Part shown: piece by piece, positions 8,730-17,054 of the stretch
How positions within the stretch are numbered: position 1 is the stretch's first letter
How the letters are laid out: every line of letters begins with the position of its first letter
NCBI RefSeq assembly: GCF_036010665.1
Contig: NZ_CP108581.1
Location: 2,585,501 to 2,649,500 of the forward strand
Length of the DNA: 64,000 nucleotides
Source: Microbispora sp. NBC_01189
GTDB lineage: Bacteria; Actinomycetota; Actinomycetes; Streptosporangiales; Streptosporangiaceae
Direction: 5' to 3'
Made by a program: the position numbers and the translations under genes
The notes under the pieces: generated by a model
The model's input: the letters and a program-made list of their open reading frames with translations, nothing else
The model's database searches: none
Told to the model about the DNA's origin: nothing

Positions 8730-9352
8730 GCGCACCGGTTCGGGTGGAGGACGGCGACTGCGTCATGTTCGGCCAGAGCATCACCGCGGCCAAGGCGCTC
8801 CACTTGCGCGGCGGGAAAATCCGATGCATACCGATACATAGAACGAGATCTTAGACTGACTCGGATGTGTTGGGAAGGAAAAGAACCCGAGCAATCTACA
8901 GTTGAGGATAAGCCGCAAATAACACCGATATGGCCATCCGAAAAGGGTCCAGGAGAGATGCCCGTTATTATCTCCCAGCTTGTCCGGAGAAGTCGCGACA
9001 CGTCTTCCCTTCCCCTCGGCATTACCTGTATGACCTGCACGTACCTTCCCATTCTTCGCACGCGCACGCACGGCCCGGGGATGGTTTCCGGCACCGTCCG
9101 CAGTCCGTCATCCGATCGCCACATCCGATGTGAATAACCTTCATATTTCCGGGGAATAATCTGCCTTTCATGCTTTCTCGGTATTACGGCGCGCCCCCGC
9201 ACCACCTCCGTCCGGCACCGCCCGCCACGGTCGCCCGGAACGGCCGCCGAAGACCAACGGAAACGCGATCTCGGCGATTTCCCGGCGCAAGGCGGCCCGG
9301 CACGTGTCAGTCCAGGTTGGCAGCCGCGTCCTTGTCAGTCTACGTTGACACC
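8730..9352. other. Gene-free divergent intergenic region
   Basis: About 620 bases separate the sigma-like operon (leftward) from the DUF998 gene (rightward). Bases ~8820-9180 are clearly less GC-rich than the neighbourhood, as expected of a promoter region. A 5-bp perfect hairpin (CACAT/ATGTG) lies at 9120-9132, and the paired operator repeats of the right-hand gene lie at 9305-9350. Short ORFs here lack ribosome sites and protein-like composition, so none is called. Confidence 0.6.
9305..9350 (+). promoter_or_regulatory. Two direct copies of an 18-bp imperfect palindrome, TetR-type operator
   Basis: Copy 1 at 9305-9322 is TGTCAGTCCAGGTTGGCA; copy 2 at 9333-9350 is TGTCAGTCTACGTTGACA. Each has the form TGTCA-N8-TG(A/G)CA, and the copies start 28 bp apart. 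Copy 2 ends 2 bases before the ATG of the DUF998-type gene, so a bound repressor would block initiation. The form matches TetR-family sites, but no TetR gene is adjacent. No Shine-Dalgarno is visible between copy and ATG. Confidence 0.55.
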
Positions 9353-9964
9353 ATGCTTGATCGACTGCTGCTCGCCTGCGGGCTGGTCGCGGGCCCCCTC
9401 TTCACCGTCGCGTATCTCACGGAAGGCGCCCTGCGCGCCCACTACAGGCCGTTACGCCATCCGGTCAGCTCCCTCGCCATCGGCGACCGCGGATGGGTCC
9501 AGACAACCAATTTCATCGTCGCGGGCCTGCTGTCCCTGGCCTTCGCCGCCGGCCTCTGGCGTGCCGGACCCGCACACTGGGGCGCACTTCTGGTCGGCGT
9601 GTGGGCGATCGGCATGCTTTCCGGGGGGATCTTCCCTACAGATCCGGTGAGCGGTTATCCCCCCGGAACCCCCGACCTGCTCCAGGACAGCACCCGGCAG
9701 GGAGTTCTCCACTCTCTCTTCTCTTTGGTCGGGTTCGTGGCGCTGACCGCGGCCTGCTTCGTGTTCGCCGGGTCGGGCACGCCCGGGTGGGCGATTTACT
9801 CGGTCGCGAGCGGTGTGCTCTTCGCGGCGACGATGGCTCTGGCGACCGCCGCTTTCGCCCAGAAGGAAAGCCTGGTCGATCTGGGCGGCCTGATCCAGCG
9901 CGTCTCGGTGACCATCGGCTGGGCCTGGCTCGCCGTTCTCGCCGTACACACCATGCGCGGCTGA
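9353..9964 (+). CDS. DUF998-type integral membrane protein
   Basis: A 203-residue protein with about six hydrophobic helices (LLLACGLVAGPLFTVAYL, FIVAGLLSLAFAAGLW, LLVGVWAIGMLSGGIF, LFSLVGFVALTAACFVFAG, SVASGVLFAATMALATAAF, SVTIGWAWLAVLAV). The conserved loop FPTDPVSGYPPGTPD and the H-x(n)-HPVSSLAIGDRGWVQ loop are typical of the DUF998 family, whose function is unknown. The start is the ATG at 9353, right after the paired operator repeats; the longer reading frame runs through those repeats and is rejected. A GTG-start photolyase gene follows after 69 bp and could be co-transcribed. Confidence 0.8.
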   Translation: MLDRLLLACGLVAGPLFTVAYLTEGALRAHYRPLRHPVSSLAIGDRGWVQTTNFIVAGLLSLAFAAGLWRAGPAHWGALLVGVWAIGMLSGGIFPTDPVSGYPPGTPDLLQDSTRQGVLHSLFSLVGFVALTAACFVFAGSGTPGWAIYSVASGVLFAATMALATAAFAQKESLVDLGGLIQRVSVTIGWAWLAVLAVHTMRG

Positions 9965-10033
9965 TCTTCGCGATCTCCGTCGATTCCGGGCGCTCCCGCA
10001 ACCACCGGCGCCGGTGCCCACGAAGAGACGTGC

Positions 10034-11329
10034 GTGGAGGCCGTCGTCGTGCTGTTCAACCGGGACCTGCGGGTCCACGACCACCCCGCGCTGGCGGAGG
10101 CCTGCGCGTCGGCCCGGCAGGTCGTGCCGCTGTTCGTGCTCGACCCCGCGATCGAGGCCCGGCACCGCCGCGACTTCCTGCACGCCTGCCTCCACGACCT
10201 CCGGTCGTCTCTCCGGGCGCTCGGCGGGAACCTCGCCGTACGGCACGGCGATCCGGTGGCCCAGGCCGTACGGCTGGCCACCGAGGCGGGTGCGTCGGCG
10301 ATCTGGGCGAGTGAGGACGTCAGTTCGCTGGCCCGGCGGCGGGAACGGCGCCTCGCGGCGGAGTGCGAGACCCACCGGCTGGAGTTCCGGCTCTTTCCCG
10401 GAGTGACCGTGGTGCCCCCCGGCGCGCTGACCCCCGGCTCGTCCGGGGCGAACCACTACCGGGTGTTCTCGCCGTACTGGCGGGCCTGGTCGGCCACGGC
10501 CCACCGGCCGGTGCTCGGCGCGCCCCACCGGCTGCGCCTGCCGCCGGGCGTCGAACCCGGAGAGCTGCCCGAGCTGCCGCCGGAGCCGTACGGGATCGTG
10601 CGGGGCGGGGAGAGCGAGGGACGGCGGCGGCTCGACCACTGGGTGCGCCACGGGCTGGCCTCGTACGCCGGGGAACGCGACCGGATGGCGGGCCGCACCT
10701 CGATGCTCAGCGCCTATCTCCACTTCGGCTGCGTGTCGCCGTCGGAGGTCGTCGACCGCACGGCCGGGAGGCCGGGCGGCGAGGAGTACGTCAGGCAGTT
10801 GTGCTGGCGCGACTTCCACTACCAGGTCGTCAACGACTTCCCGGAGATGGGCCGGCGCGACTACCGGGACAGAGACGTGGAGTGGCGGCGCGACGAGGAG
10901 GCGGAGGCGGCCTGGCGGGAGGGCACGACGGGCGTCCCGATCGTCGACGCGGGGATGCGGCAGCTACGCGCCGAGGGGTGGATGCACAACCGGGTGCGGC
11001 TGATCACCGGCTCCTACCTGACCAAGCGGCTCGGGATCGACTGGCGCGCGGGGCTCGCGCACTTCGGCGAGTGGCTCGTGGACGGCGACATGGCGAACAA
11101 CTCCGGCAACTGGCAGTGGGTGGCGGGGACGGGCAACGACACCCGGCCCTACCGCACGCTCAACCCCCTGCGGCAGGCGAAGAAGTTCGACCCCGAGGGC
11201 GAGTACGTGCGGCGGTACGTCCCCGAGCTGGCGTCCCTGCCGGACAACCTGGTCCACGAGCCGTGGAAGGCCCGCGGCGGAGTGCCCGGCTACCCCGCCT
11301 CCCCCCTGGGCGGCGAGCTCACCGCCTGA
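10034..11329 (+). CDS. phr: Deoxyribodipyrimidine photo-lyase (cryptochrome/photolyase family)
   Basis: A 431-residue protein starting at GTG 10034. The N-terminal Rossmann domain begins VVVLFNRDLRVHDHPAL, typical of the antenna domain. The C-terminal FAD domain shows GRTSMLSAYLHFG, ELCWRDFHYQ-like (QLCWRDFHYQVV), a GWMHNRVRLITGSYL segment, and DGDMANNSGNWQWVAGTG followed by PYRTLNP, the flavin and lesion-binding core. It repairs cyclobutane pyrimidine dimers using light. Length is near the usual 450-470. The last 40 bp overlap the end of selB on the other strand. Confidence 0.93.
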   Translation: MEAVVVLFNRDLRVHDHPALAEACASARQVVPLFVLDPAIEARHRRDFLHACLHDLRSSLRALGGNLAVRHGDPVAQAVRLATEAGASAIWASEDVSSLARRRERRLAAECETHRLEFRLFPGVTVVPPGALTPGSSGANHYRVFSPYWRAWSATAHRPVLGAPHRLRLPPGVEPGELPELPPEPYGIVRGGESEGRRRLDHWVRHGLASYAGERDRMAGRTSMLSAYLHFGCVSPSEVVDRTAGRPGGEEYVRQLCWRDFHYQVVNDFPEMGRRDYRDRDVEWRRDEEAEAAWREGTTGVPIVDAGMRQLRAEGWMHNRVRLITGSYLTKRLGIDWRAGLAHFGEWLVDGDMANNSGNWQWVAGTGNDTRPYRTLNPLRQAKKFDPEGEYVRRYVPELASLPDNLVHEPWKARGGVPGYPASPLGGELTA

Positions 11330-13098
11330 CGGTGGACGTCGTCCACGCGCTCGGTGAACCCCCGGCGGTCGAGGTGTTCCAGCAGCGGGACCGCCACCCG
11401 GCGGCTGGTGCCGAGCGCGCTCCTGGCCTGGCTGACCGTGAACGGCTGCGGCAGCCGGGCCAGCACTGCCGCCGCCCGGGCGTCGGCGCCCGGTGCGAGG
11501 GCCACCCCGTCGGCCACCCGCAGCAGCGCCCCGGCGCGTACGGCGGCGGCGAGTTCGCGCGGCCCCAGGCCCAGCTCCGCCAGCCGCCCGGCCTCCGGCG
11601 CCTGGAAGGGCGTCTCGGAAAGGCCGTCCAGCAGGGTCCGCACCGCCCGGGCGACGGGAGCGGGCAGCCCCGCCGTCCCCGCCGCCGTCCGGCCGGTCGT
11701 GATCCGGCCGTCCGCCACGGTCAGCGGGGGCCGTACGAGGGCGGTCACGAGCCTTCGGTCGGGCAGGCCGAGTTCGTGGCGGGCGGCCTCCAGCGGCATC
11801 CCGGGCTCCAGCGGGTGCGCCTCCGCGTAGCGCCGCACGACCTCGGGCAGCCGGGCGAGCAGGCCGGTCCAGTGGCCGGGGCCGGCATGCCAGTCCGCCG
11901 TCACCGGCCGTCCCGGCGGCGGGCAGCCCATCGCGACCAGTTCGCTCTCGCGCAGCAGCGGATGCGTGCGCAGAAGGGACGCCGCGTCGGCCGACGCCTC
12001 CGCGAGCGCCCTCGCCCGTTCCCGGGCCGCGCCCCGCCGCCGCAGCTCCGGCGGCCGTACGTCGAGGACCGTCGCCCGGGCCAGCACCCGAAGCTCGCCC
12101 TGTCCCCGGCCGGGGTCCCGCAGGAGCAGCACGTCGCCCAGGTGGAGCGGCAGCGGCCGGGCCAGGCGCAGCCGCGCCGCCTCCGCGCCGAGCGGCCGGA
12201 CCTCGCACGGCACCGACGCGGAGCCGATGTGGGCGGTGAGCCGCCCCGGCAGCGGCCCCCGCGCGCCCTCGGCCATCGTCACGCGCACGTCGGCCAGGCC
12301 GGTCGCCGTCCAGGCGCCGGGCGTGACGAGCGCGTGCCCGCGGTCCGCGGCGACCCGCCCGCGCAGGTTGAGCGCCACCCTCGCCACCCCGGTGACCGAC
12401 TCGGCCCGCTCCTTCAGCGACTCCAGGCCGCGCACCCGCACCCGCTCGCCGTCCAGGGCCAGCTCGTCGCCGACCTCGACGCGGCCGGCGGGCAGCGTGC
12501 CGGTCACGACGGTGCCGCTGCCGCGCACGCTGAACGCCCGGTCGATCCACAGCCGCACCGGCGCCCCCGGATCGGGCGCGGGCAGCGCCGCCACCAGCCG
12601 GTCGAGGGCGGCGCGCAGCGCGTCCAGGCCCTCGCCGGTGCGCCCGCTCACCACCAGCGTCTCCACCGATCCGCCCGACGGTCCCGTACGGAGACCGGCC
12701 TCGGTGAGACGGTCGCCCGCGTCCTTCGCCGCCGGGCCGGGGTCGGCGAGGTCCGCGCGGGTCACGACGAGCAGGCCGTGCCGTACGCCGAGGGTGCGCA
12801 GCGCGACCAGGTGCTCCTCCGACTGGGGCATCCACCCCTCGTCGGCGGCGACGACGAACATGATGGCGGGCACCGGGCCGACCCCGGCGAGCATCGTGCC
12901 GAGGAACCGCTCGTGGCCGGGCACGTCGACGAACGCGACCCGCTCTCCCGAGGGCAGGGCCGTCCAGGCGTACCCGAGCTCGATCGTGAGCCCGCGCCGC
13001 CGCTCCTCCTCCAGGCGGTCGGGCTCCATCCCGGTCAGCGCCCGCACCAGCGTCGACTTACCGTGGTCGACGTGCCCCGCCGTGGCCACGACGTGCAT
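11290..13098 (-). CDS. selB: Selenocysteine-specific elongation factor SelB
   Basis: A 602-residue translational GTPase that delivers Sec-tRNA-Sec to UGA codons marked by a SECIS hairpin. G1 is GHVDHGKS at residues 8-15, then DVPGHE (G3), and TRADL (G4-like) where EF-Tu has NKxD. Domains II and III follow, then a C-terminal array of winged helices (from ~residue 380; ESELVAMG, RLAELGLGPRELAAAVRAG, VSQARSALGTSRRVAVPLLEHLDRRGF) that binds the SECIS RNA. ATG 13098 is chosen because AAGGAGG lies just upstream; the GTG six codons earlier would contain the ribosome site. It lies 54 bp after selA in the same direction. Length is close to the E. coli protein. Confidence 0.95.
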   Translation of the reverse strand: MHVVATAGHVDHGKSTLVRALTGMEPDRLEEERRRGLTIELGYAWTALPSGERVAFVDVPGHERFLGTMLAGVGPVPAIMFVVAADEGWMPQSEEHLVALRTLGVRHGLLVVTRADLADPGPAAKDAGDRLTEAGLRTGPSGGSVETLVVSGRTGEGLDALRAALDRLVAALPAPDPGAPVRLWIDRAFSVRGSGTVVTGTLPAGRVEVGDELALDGERVRVRGLESLKERAESVTGVARVALNLRGRVAADRGHALVTPGAWTATGLADVRVTMAEGARGPLPGRLTAHIGSASVPCEVRPLGAEAARLRLARPLPLHLGDVLLLRDPGRGQGELRVLARATVLDVRPPELRRRGAARERARALAEASADAASLLRTHPLLRESELVAMGCPPPGRPVTADWHAGPGHWTGLLARLPEVVRRYAEAHPLEPGMPLEAARHELGLPDRRLVTALVRPPLTVADGRITTGRTAAGTAGLPAPVARAVRTLLDGLSETPFQAPEAGRLAELGLGPRELAAAVRAGALLRVADGVALAPGADARAAAVLARLPQPFTVSQARSALGTSRRVAVPLLEHLDRRGFTERVDDVHRQAVSSPPRGEAG

Positions 13099-13152
13099 TC
13101 CCGCCTCCTTCGTCACGCGGCGGCCCTGCCTTCGCCCCGGGCCGGCGGCGCA

Positions 13153-14454
13153 TCAGCCGACCGCGCCGAGCACGGCACGGAGCACGGCGTCGAGCACCTC
13201 GCCGTCACGCTGCGGCGGCACGGTGCGCAGGTCGAGCAGCAGCCGCCCTCCTTCGACCCGCCCCACCACCGGGGGCTCGCCCCGCCGCAGCGGTACGGCG
13301 AGCCGTTCCGGCAGGCTCACCGCCACGCTCGGCAGCCGTACGCCGGGAGCGCCGCCCCCGCCCACGGTCGCCTCGGCGGGCACAGCGTCGGCGTCGAGGC
13401 CCGCCTGGCACATCGCCTTCGCCAGCGCCTCGGCCCGCTCGCGCAACACGAGGAGGTCGGCGTGCAGGGCCTGCCGTACGGGTGTCGCGGGGCCGCGCAG
13501 CGTCGCCTCCAGCGCGGCCAGCGTCAGCTTGTCCACCCGCAGCGCGCGGGCGAGCGGGTGCCGCCTGAGCCGTTCGACGAGGTCACGGCGGCCGAGCAGC
13601 AGGCCCGCCTGCGGGCCGCCGAGCAGCTTGTCGCCGCTCGCGGTGACCAGGTCGGCGCCGGCCCGCAGCACGCTCGCCGCGTCGGGCTCCTCGGGCAGCA
13701 GCGGATCGCGTTCCAGCAGGCCGGAGCCGATGTCGACGACCACCGGAACGCCCAGCCCGGTCAGCTCGGCCACCTCCACGGCGCCGGTGAAGCCCTCGAC
13801 CCGGAAGTTCGACGGGTGGACCTTGAGCACGAACCCCGTCTGCGGGCCGACCGCCTCCCGGTAGTCCGCCAGGGTGGTGCGGTTGGTCGTGCCCACCTCG
13901 CGCAGCCGCGCGCCGGTGGAGACGAGCAGGTCGGGGATGCGGAAGCCGTCGCCGATCTCCACCAGCTCGCCGCGGCTGATCACGATCTCGCGTCCGGCGG
14001 CGAGCGCGGTCGCGGCGAGGACCAGGGCCGCGGCGTTGTTGTTGACCACGTGCACGTGCTCGGCGCCCGGAACGGCACGCGCGAGCGCCTCGGCCGCGCC
14101 GCGCCCGCGGCGGGCCCGCGCTCCGGTGACGAGGTCGAACTCGACGTCGGTCGCCCCCGCCGCCACCGTCACCGCCTCGACGGCGGCCGGGGACAGCGGG
14201 GCCCGGCCCAGGTTCGTGTGGAGCAGCACGCCGGTCATGTTGAGGACCGGCCGCAGGCTCGCCGCGTGTCTCGGCAGCGCCGCCAGGGCCGCCTCGGCGA
14301 CGTCCTCCGGCTCGATCTCGCCGTCACGCACCCGCTGCTGCGCCCGTACGACCGCCTCCTTCACCACCGCACGGCCGAGCCGTCCGGCCGCCTCGGCCAG
14401 CCGGGGGTCCGCCAGCACGGCGTCCGTACGCGGCACCCGCCTCCGTGGATCCAC
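13153..14454 (-). CDS. selA: L-seryl-tRNA(Sec) selenium transferase SelA
   Basis: A 433-residue PLP enzyme that converts Ser-tRNA-Sec to Sec-tRNA-Sec using selenophosphate. The PLP-binding lysine is in TASGDKLLGGPQAG (Lys276). Other family features are the N-terminal tRNA-binding helical domain (~1-70), NMTGVLLHTNLGRAPLS (~72-88), VVNNNAAALVLA, and the EIGDGFRIPDLLVSTGARLREVGTTNRT block. The GTG at 14454 is the most distal start supported by family-like sequence. It is directly upstream of selB and forms its likely operon. The decayed ORF and Rpn-type gene upstream separate it from selC. Confidence 0.95.
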   Translation of the reverse strand: MDPRRRVPRTDAVLADPRLAEAAGRLGRAVVKEAVVRAQQRVRDGEIEPEDVAEAALAALPRHAASLRPVLNMTGVLLHTNLGRAPLSPAAVEAVTVAAGATDVEFDLVTGARARRGRGAAEALARAVPGAEHVHVVNNNAAALVLAATALAAGREIVISRGELVEIGDGFRIPDLLVSTGARLREVGTTNRTTLADYREAVGPQTGFVLKVHPSNFRVEGFTGAVEVAELTGLGVPVVVDIGSGLLERDPLLPEEPDAASVLRAGADLVTASGDKLLGGPQAGLLLGRRDLVERLRRHPLARALRVDKLTLAALEATLRGPATPVRQALHADLLVLRERAEALAKAMCQAGLDADAVPAEATVGGGGAPGVRLPSVAVSLPERLAVPLRRGEPPVVGRVEGGRLLLDLRTVPPQRDGEVLDAVLRAVLGAVG

Positions 14455-14787
14455 ACCTCAACCTACTGCGCCCACCCGCGCGGGCTCCCCAGGGCCCGCC
14501 GGTCACGCCCTTCTCCCCGTACGGACGGTAACGGCGCAGTCGTCGTCCGCGAGTTCCTGATGACCGCCTAGGGAAGGAGTCCCATGGACGGCCGGCGTCC
14601 CGGCGGGGCTCTCCGAACTCGTGCTGCGCGCGTCGAGGGAGATCACCCACAACCGTCCAGATCGTTGCGGCCCTTCTGGTCGCGATCGCCGCCTACACGG
14701 CCGGGAGGAGAACCCGCTCATCGCACGACGACTGAAGGCGCCGCCGCACCAGGGGTACGGCGAACGCATCTCCCACCCGTAGCGCGA
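14455..14787. other. Intergenic stretch with remnant ORF between selA and the Rpn-type gene
   Basis: About 330 bases hold no intact gene. The half nearest selA (14455-14583) shows nothing recognisable apart from a GGAAGGAG ribosome-site-like string before the ATG at 14584. The other half holds the broken coding remnant described separately. The stretch must also contain any local promoter for selA-selB, but no convincing -10/-35 pair was identified. Confidence 0.5.
14584..14782 (+). pseudogene. Possible frameshifted small membrane-protein gene remnant
   Basis: After GGAAGGAG and ATG 14584, protein-like sequence is split between two frames: GLSELVLRASREITHN in frame of 14585, IVAALLVAIAAYTAGR (a plausible membrane helix) around 14658-14706 in another frame, then NPLIARRLKAPPHQGYGERISHP ending at TAG 14780-14782 back in the first frame. 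One or two small indels would rejoin them. It is oriented against selA and the Rpn-type gene. Chance ORF fragments are the main alternative, so confidence is low. Confidence 0.3.
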
Positions 14788-15666
14788 TCAGGACTCTTCG
14801 GTGAACAGATCCGCGACCGAGGTCGCAGTGACGGCCCGCCGCGCCCATTCGTCAAGCCGCTCCAGATTCGTGCACTCCATGATGAAGGTGCGGTCATCCT
14901 CGGAGACCGGGATGTTCCGAACCTCCAGGATGGTCAGCACCGCCCTCGCCTCACCCTCCGCACGGCCTTCCTCTCGGCCCTCCTCTCGGCCTCTGCCGTA
15001 GTGTTGCCGGGCGAAAGGACTGTAGACCGGCCAGGTAGTGGACTCCATCATCTCCTCCATGACACGTCGGGCAACCTCAGAGGCCAAGCGGTAAGCGTAT
15101 TCATAGTATTGCGGAGCGTGATCGTCCGGGAGGTACTCCAGCGCGGAAATGAATGCCCTGACCACGGAGATGTCGTCACCATGGCTCATCACCGACAATG
15201 CAGCCAACTCCGGATGCTCTGCCGCCTGTGCGACTTTGGTGACTGGCGGAATCTCGGCCGGGCCGATCACTCCGCACTTCAGCTGGAAGCCGGGCAGGCT
15301 GGTATCGATGGGCTCCGCCGCCCAGTCAGCCGTCCGCCTGTCCGGGCAGATCACCAGCACCGTGACCGGGCAGTTCACCTGTAGCCACAACGCGGCTGCG
15401 TACCGGGGCAGCGCCACCCGTTTGGCAGCGTCCTGCCGCTGCTGGATCTCCACGACGATCGCATGCACCGGATGATGCCGAGGGCCTACCGTGACCACAG
15501 TGTCCGGATGAAGATCGATGGACGGGCGGTCGTTGAGCTCGTTGCTCACCACCTGTACCGGCAGGTCTTCCGGCACAGGGATGCGCAGAGCCTGGCACAT
15601 CTCAAGGGCAAATCGAGGCCTGTTGCGGAACAGCAGGTTGAGCGTGTCATGCTGGGGGGACGGCAT
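14788..15666 (-). CDS. Rpn/PD-(D/E)XK nuclease-like (transposase-associated) protein
   Basis: A 292-residue protein. The N-terminal region (PSPQHDTLNLLFRNRPRFALEM) followed by SIDLHPDTVV (~50) and HAIVVEIQQ (~68) has the D...(V/I)E-x-Q arrangement of Rpn-type PD-(D/E)XK nucleases, a family often labelled putative transposase. The C-terminal GREEGREEGRAEGEARA repeat is another family hallmark. The start is the ATG at 15666; a longer frame adds a non-family N-terminus. It sits in the same direction as, and between, selC and selA, and is not part of known selenium metabolism, suggesting insertion or hitch-hiking. Whether nuclease activity is retained is not decided from sequence. Confidence 0.65.
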   Translation of the reverse strand: MPSPQHDTLNLLFRNRPRFALEMCQALRIPVPEDLPVQVVSNELNDRPSIDLHPDTVVTVGPRHHPVHAIVVEIQQRQDAAKRVALPRYAAALWLQVNCPVTVLVICPDRRTADWAAEPIDTSLPGFQLKCGVIGPAEIPPVTKVAQAAEHPELAALSVMSHGDDISVVRAFISALEYLPDDHAPQYYEYAYRLASEVARRVMEEMMESTTWPVYSPFARQHYGRGREEGREEGRAEGEARAVLTILEVRNIPVSEDDRTFIMECTNLERLDEWARRAVTATSVADLFTEES

Positions 15667-15838
15667 GACACTGAACGTTACAACAATATCACCTTCAGTG
15701 ACCGGCGATTCGGCGCCTGAAGCATCAGACGTGAGCCTCCATCGCAGGGACGGCATCCGGACCACGGTGCGGCAGTTCTACCACCGCTTCGGCCGTGAGA
15801 GGCGAGTCCGGCGGCCTGCCGCAGAGGCCGGCGAGGAG

Positions 15839-15931
15839 CGGAGGTGGACGGGAATCGAACCCGCCAGGCCGAGGACCTCGGCCTCGTCGGTTTTGAAGAC
15901 CGCGGGGGCCACCAGGCACCCACACACCTCC
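15839..15931 (-). tRNA. selC: tRNA-Sec (anticodon UCA)
   Basis: Read on the minus strand, GGAGGTG at 15931-15925 pairs with CACCTCC ending at 15840, followed by discriminator G73 at 15839; CCA is not encoded. The anticodon loop is CTTCAAA (UCA anticodon) closed by CGGT/ACCG. The extra-long variable arm AGGCCGAG-GTC-CTCGGCCT is an 8-bp stem, and the T-arm GCGGG-TTCGATT-CCCGT has the same G-U first pair as E. coli selC. The long D-stem and a 93-nt length are diagnostic of tRNA-Sec. The eighth acceptor pair expected in bacterial tRNA-Sec is a U-C mismatch here. A weak -10-like TAGGTT is at 15939-15944. Confidence 0.95.
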
Positions 15932-16023
15932 AGGCAGCAACCTAGCCGGAACGGGGTAGGGACCCGGCGGTGCCCCACGGCGGCGGCGCGGCGTACGTGA
16001 ACGACGACCCGGACGGGGGCGGC

Positions 16024-17037
16024 ATGACCGAGACGACGGAACGGGCCGGGTTGCGGCTGACCCAGCAGGCGCACGGAGGCGGCTGTGCCTGCAAGATCCC
16101 GCCGGGTGAGCTGGAGAGCATCGTGGCCGGGCTCGTGGCCCCGGATCCGTCGGCGTACGCCAACGAACTCGTGATCGGGCTGGACGACGGCGACGACGCG
16201 GCCGTGGTCAGGATCGAGGGGGGCAGGGCGGTCGTCGCCACCGCCGACTTCTTCACCCCGGTCGTGGACGATCCGTACGACTGGGGGCGGATCGCGGCGG
16301 CCAACGCGCTCTCCGACGTGTACGCCGTGGGCGGCGAACCGGTCGTCGCGGTGAACCTGCTGGGCTGGCCGAGGGAGACCCTGTCGATGGACCTCGCCCG
16401 GGAGGTGCTGCGCGGCGGCCTCGACGTGGCGCGGGCGGCGGGCTGTCACGTCGCGGGCGGGCACAGCGTGGACGACCCCGAGCCCAAGTACGGCATGGCG
16501 GTCACCGGCCTGGCCGACCCCGAGCGGCTGCTGCGCATCGACGCGGGCCGGGCGGGGACGCCGATCTCCCTCACCAAGCCGCTCGGCGTGGGCGTGCTCA
16601 ACACCCGGCACAAGGCGACCGGCGAGGTGTTCGCGCAGGCGGTCGAGGTGATGACGACGCTCAACCGGGACGCCTCGCGGGCGGCGCTGGCCGCCGGGGC
16701 CCGCTGCGCGACCGACGTGACCGGCTTCGGGCTGCTCGGCCACCTCTACAAGCTGGCCAGGGCGAGCGGCGTCACGGCGGTGATCGACGCGGCGGCCGTG
16801 CCCTACCTGGAGGGCGCCCGGCAGGCCGTACGCGACGGGTTCGTCAGCGGCGGCACGCGCCGCAACCTGGACTGGGTGCGCCCGCATCTCGACCCGGGCG
16901 GCCTCGGCGAGGAGGACCTGCTCCTGCTCGCCGACGCGCAGACCTCCGGCGGCCTCCTGGTGGCGGGCGAGGTCCCCGGCGCACCGGTCGTCGGCGAGCT
17001 CGTCCCGCGCGAGGTCGCCGTCGTACGACTCGCCTGA
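16024..17037 (+). CDS. selD: Selenide, water dikinase SelD (selenophosphate synthetase)
   Basis: A 337-residue enzyme making selenophosphate from selenide and ATP, the selenium donor for SelA. The catalytic segment is GGGCACKIPP with Cys21 and Lys24 at the positions of E. coli Cys17 and Lys20; it is the Cys form, not a selenoprotein. Downstream are LDDGDDAAVV, TADFFTPVVDDPYDWGRIAAANALSDVYAVGG and the AGGHSVDDPEPKYG loop typical of the AIRS/SelD fold. ATG 16024 is preferred over GTG 15970 because homology-like sequence begins there; 15970 would add 18 unlikely residues. It is transcribed divergently from selC and converges on the formate dehydrogenase operon (17 bp gap). Confidence 0.95.
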   Translation: MTETTERAGLRLTQQAHGGGCACKIPPGELESIVAGLVAPDPSAYANELVIGLDDGDDAAVVRIEGGRAVVATADFFTPVVDDPYDWGRIAAANALSDVYAVGGEPVVAVNLLGWPRETLSMDLAREVLRGGLDVARAAGCHVAGGHSVDDPEPKYGMAVTGLADPERLLRIDAGRAGTPISLTKPLGVGVLNTRHKATGEVFAQAVEVMTTLNRDASRAALAAGARCATDVTGFGLLGHLYKLARASGVTAVIDAAAVPYLEGARQAVRDGFVSGGTRRNLDWVRPHLDPGGLGEEDLLLLADAQTSGGLLVAGEVPGAPVVGELVPREVAVVRLA

Positions 17038-17054
17038 GGTCAGATCAGGCCAGG

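Noticed and set aside
8736..9352. Small genes in the 600-bp gap before the DUF998 gene
   Set aside because: The short frames have no ribosome site and no protein-like pattern; the lower GC fits a regulatory region.
10363..14571. A 1402-codon open frame on the plus strand opposite selB and selA
   Set aside because: Its composition (Arg, Pro, Gly, Ala strings) is that of an antisense shadow in high-GC DNA, while the minus strand encodes recognisable SelB and SelA.
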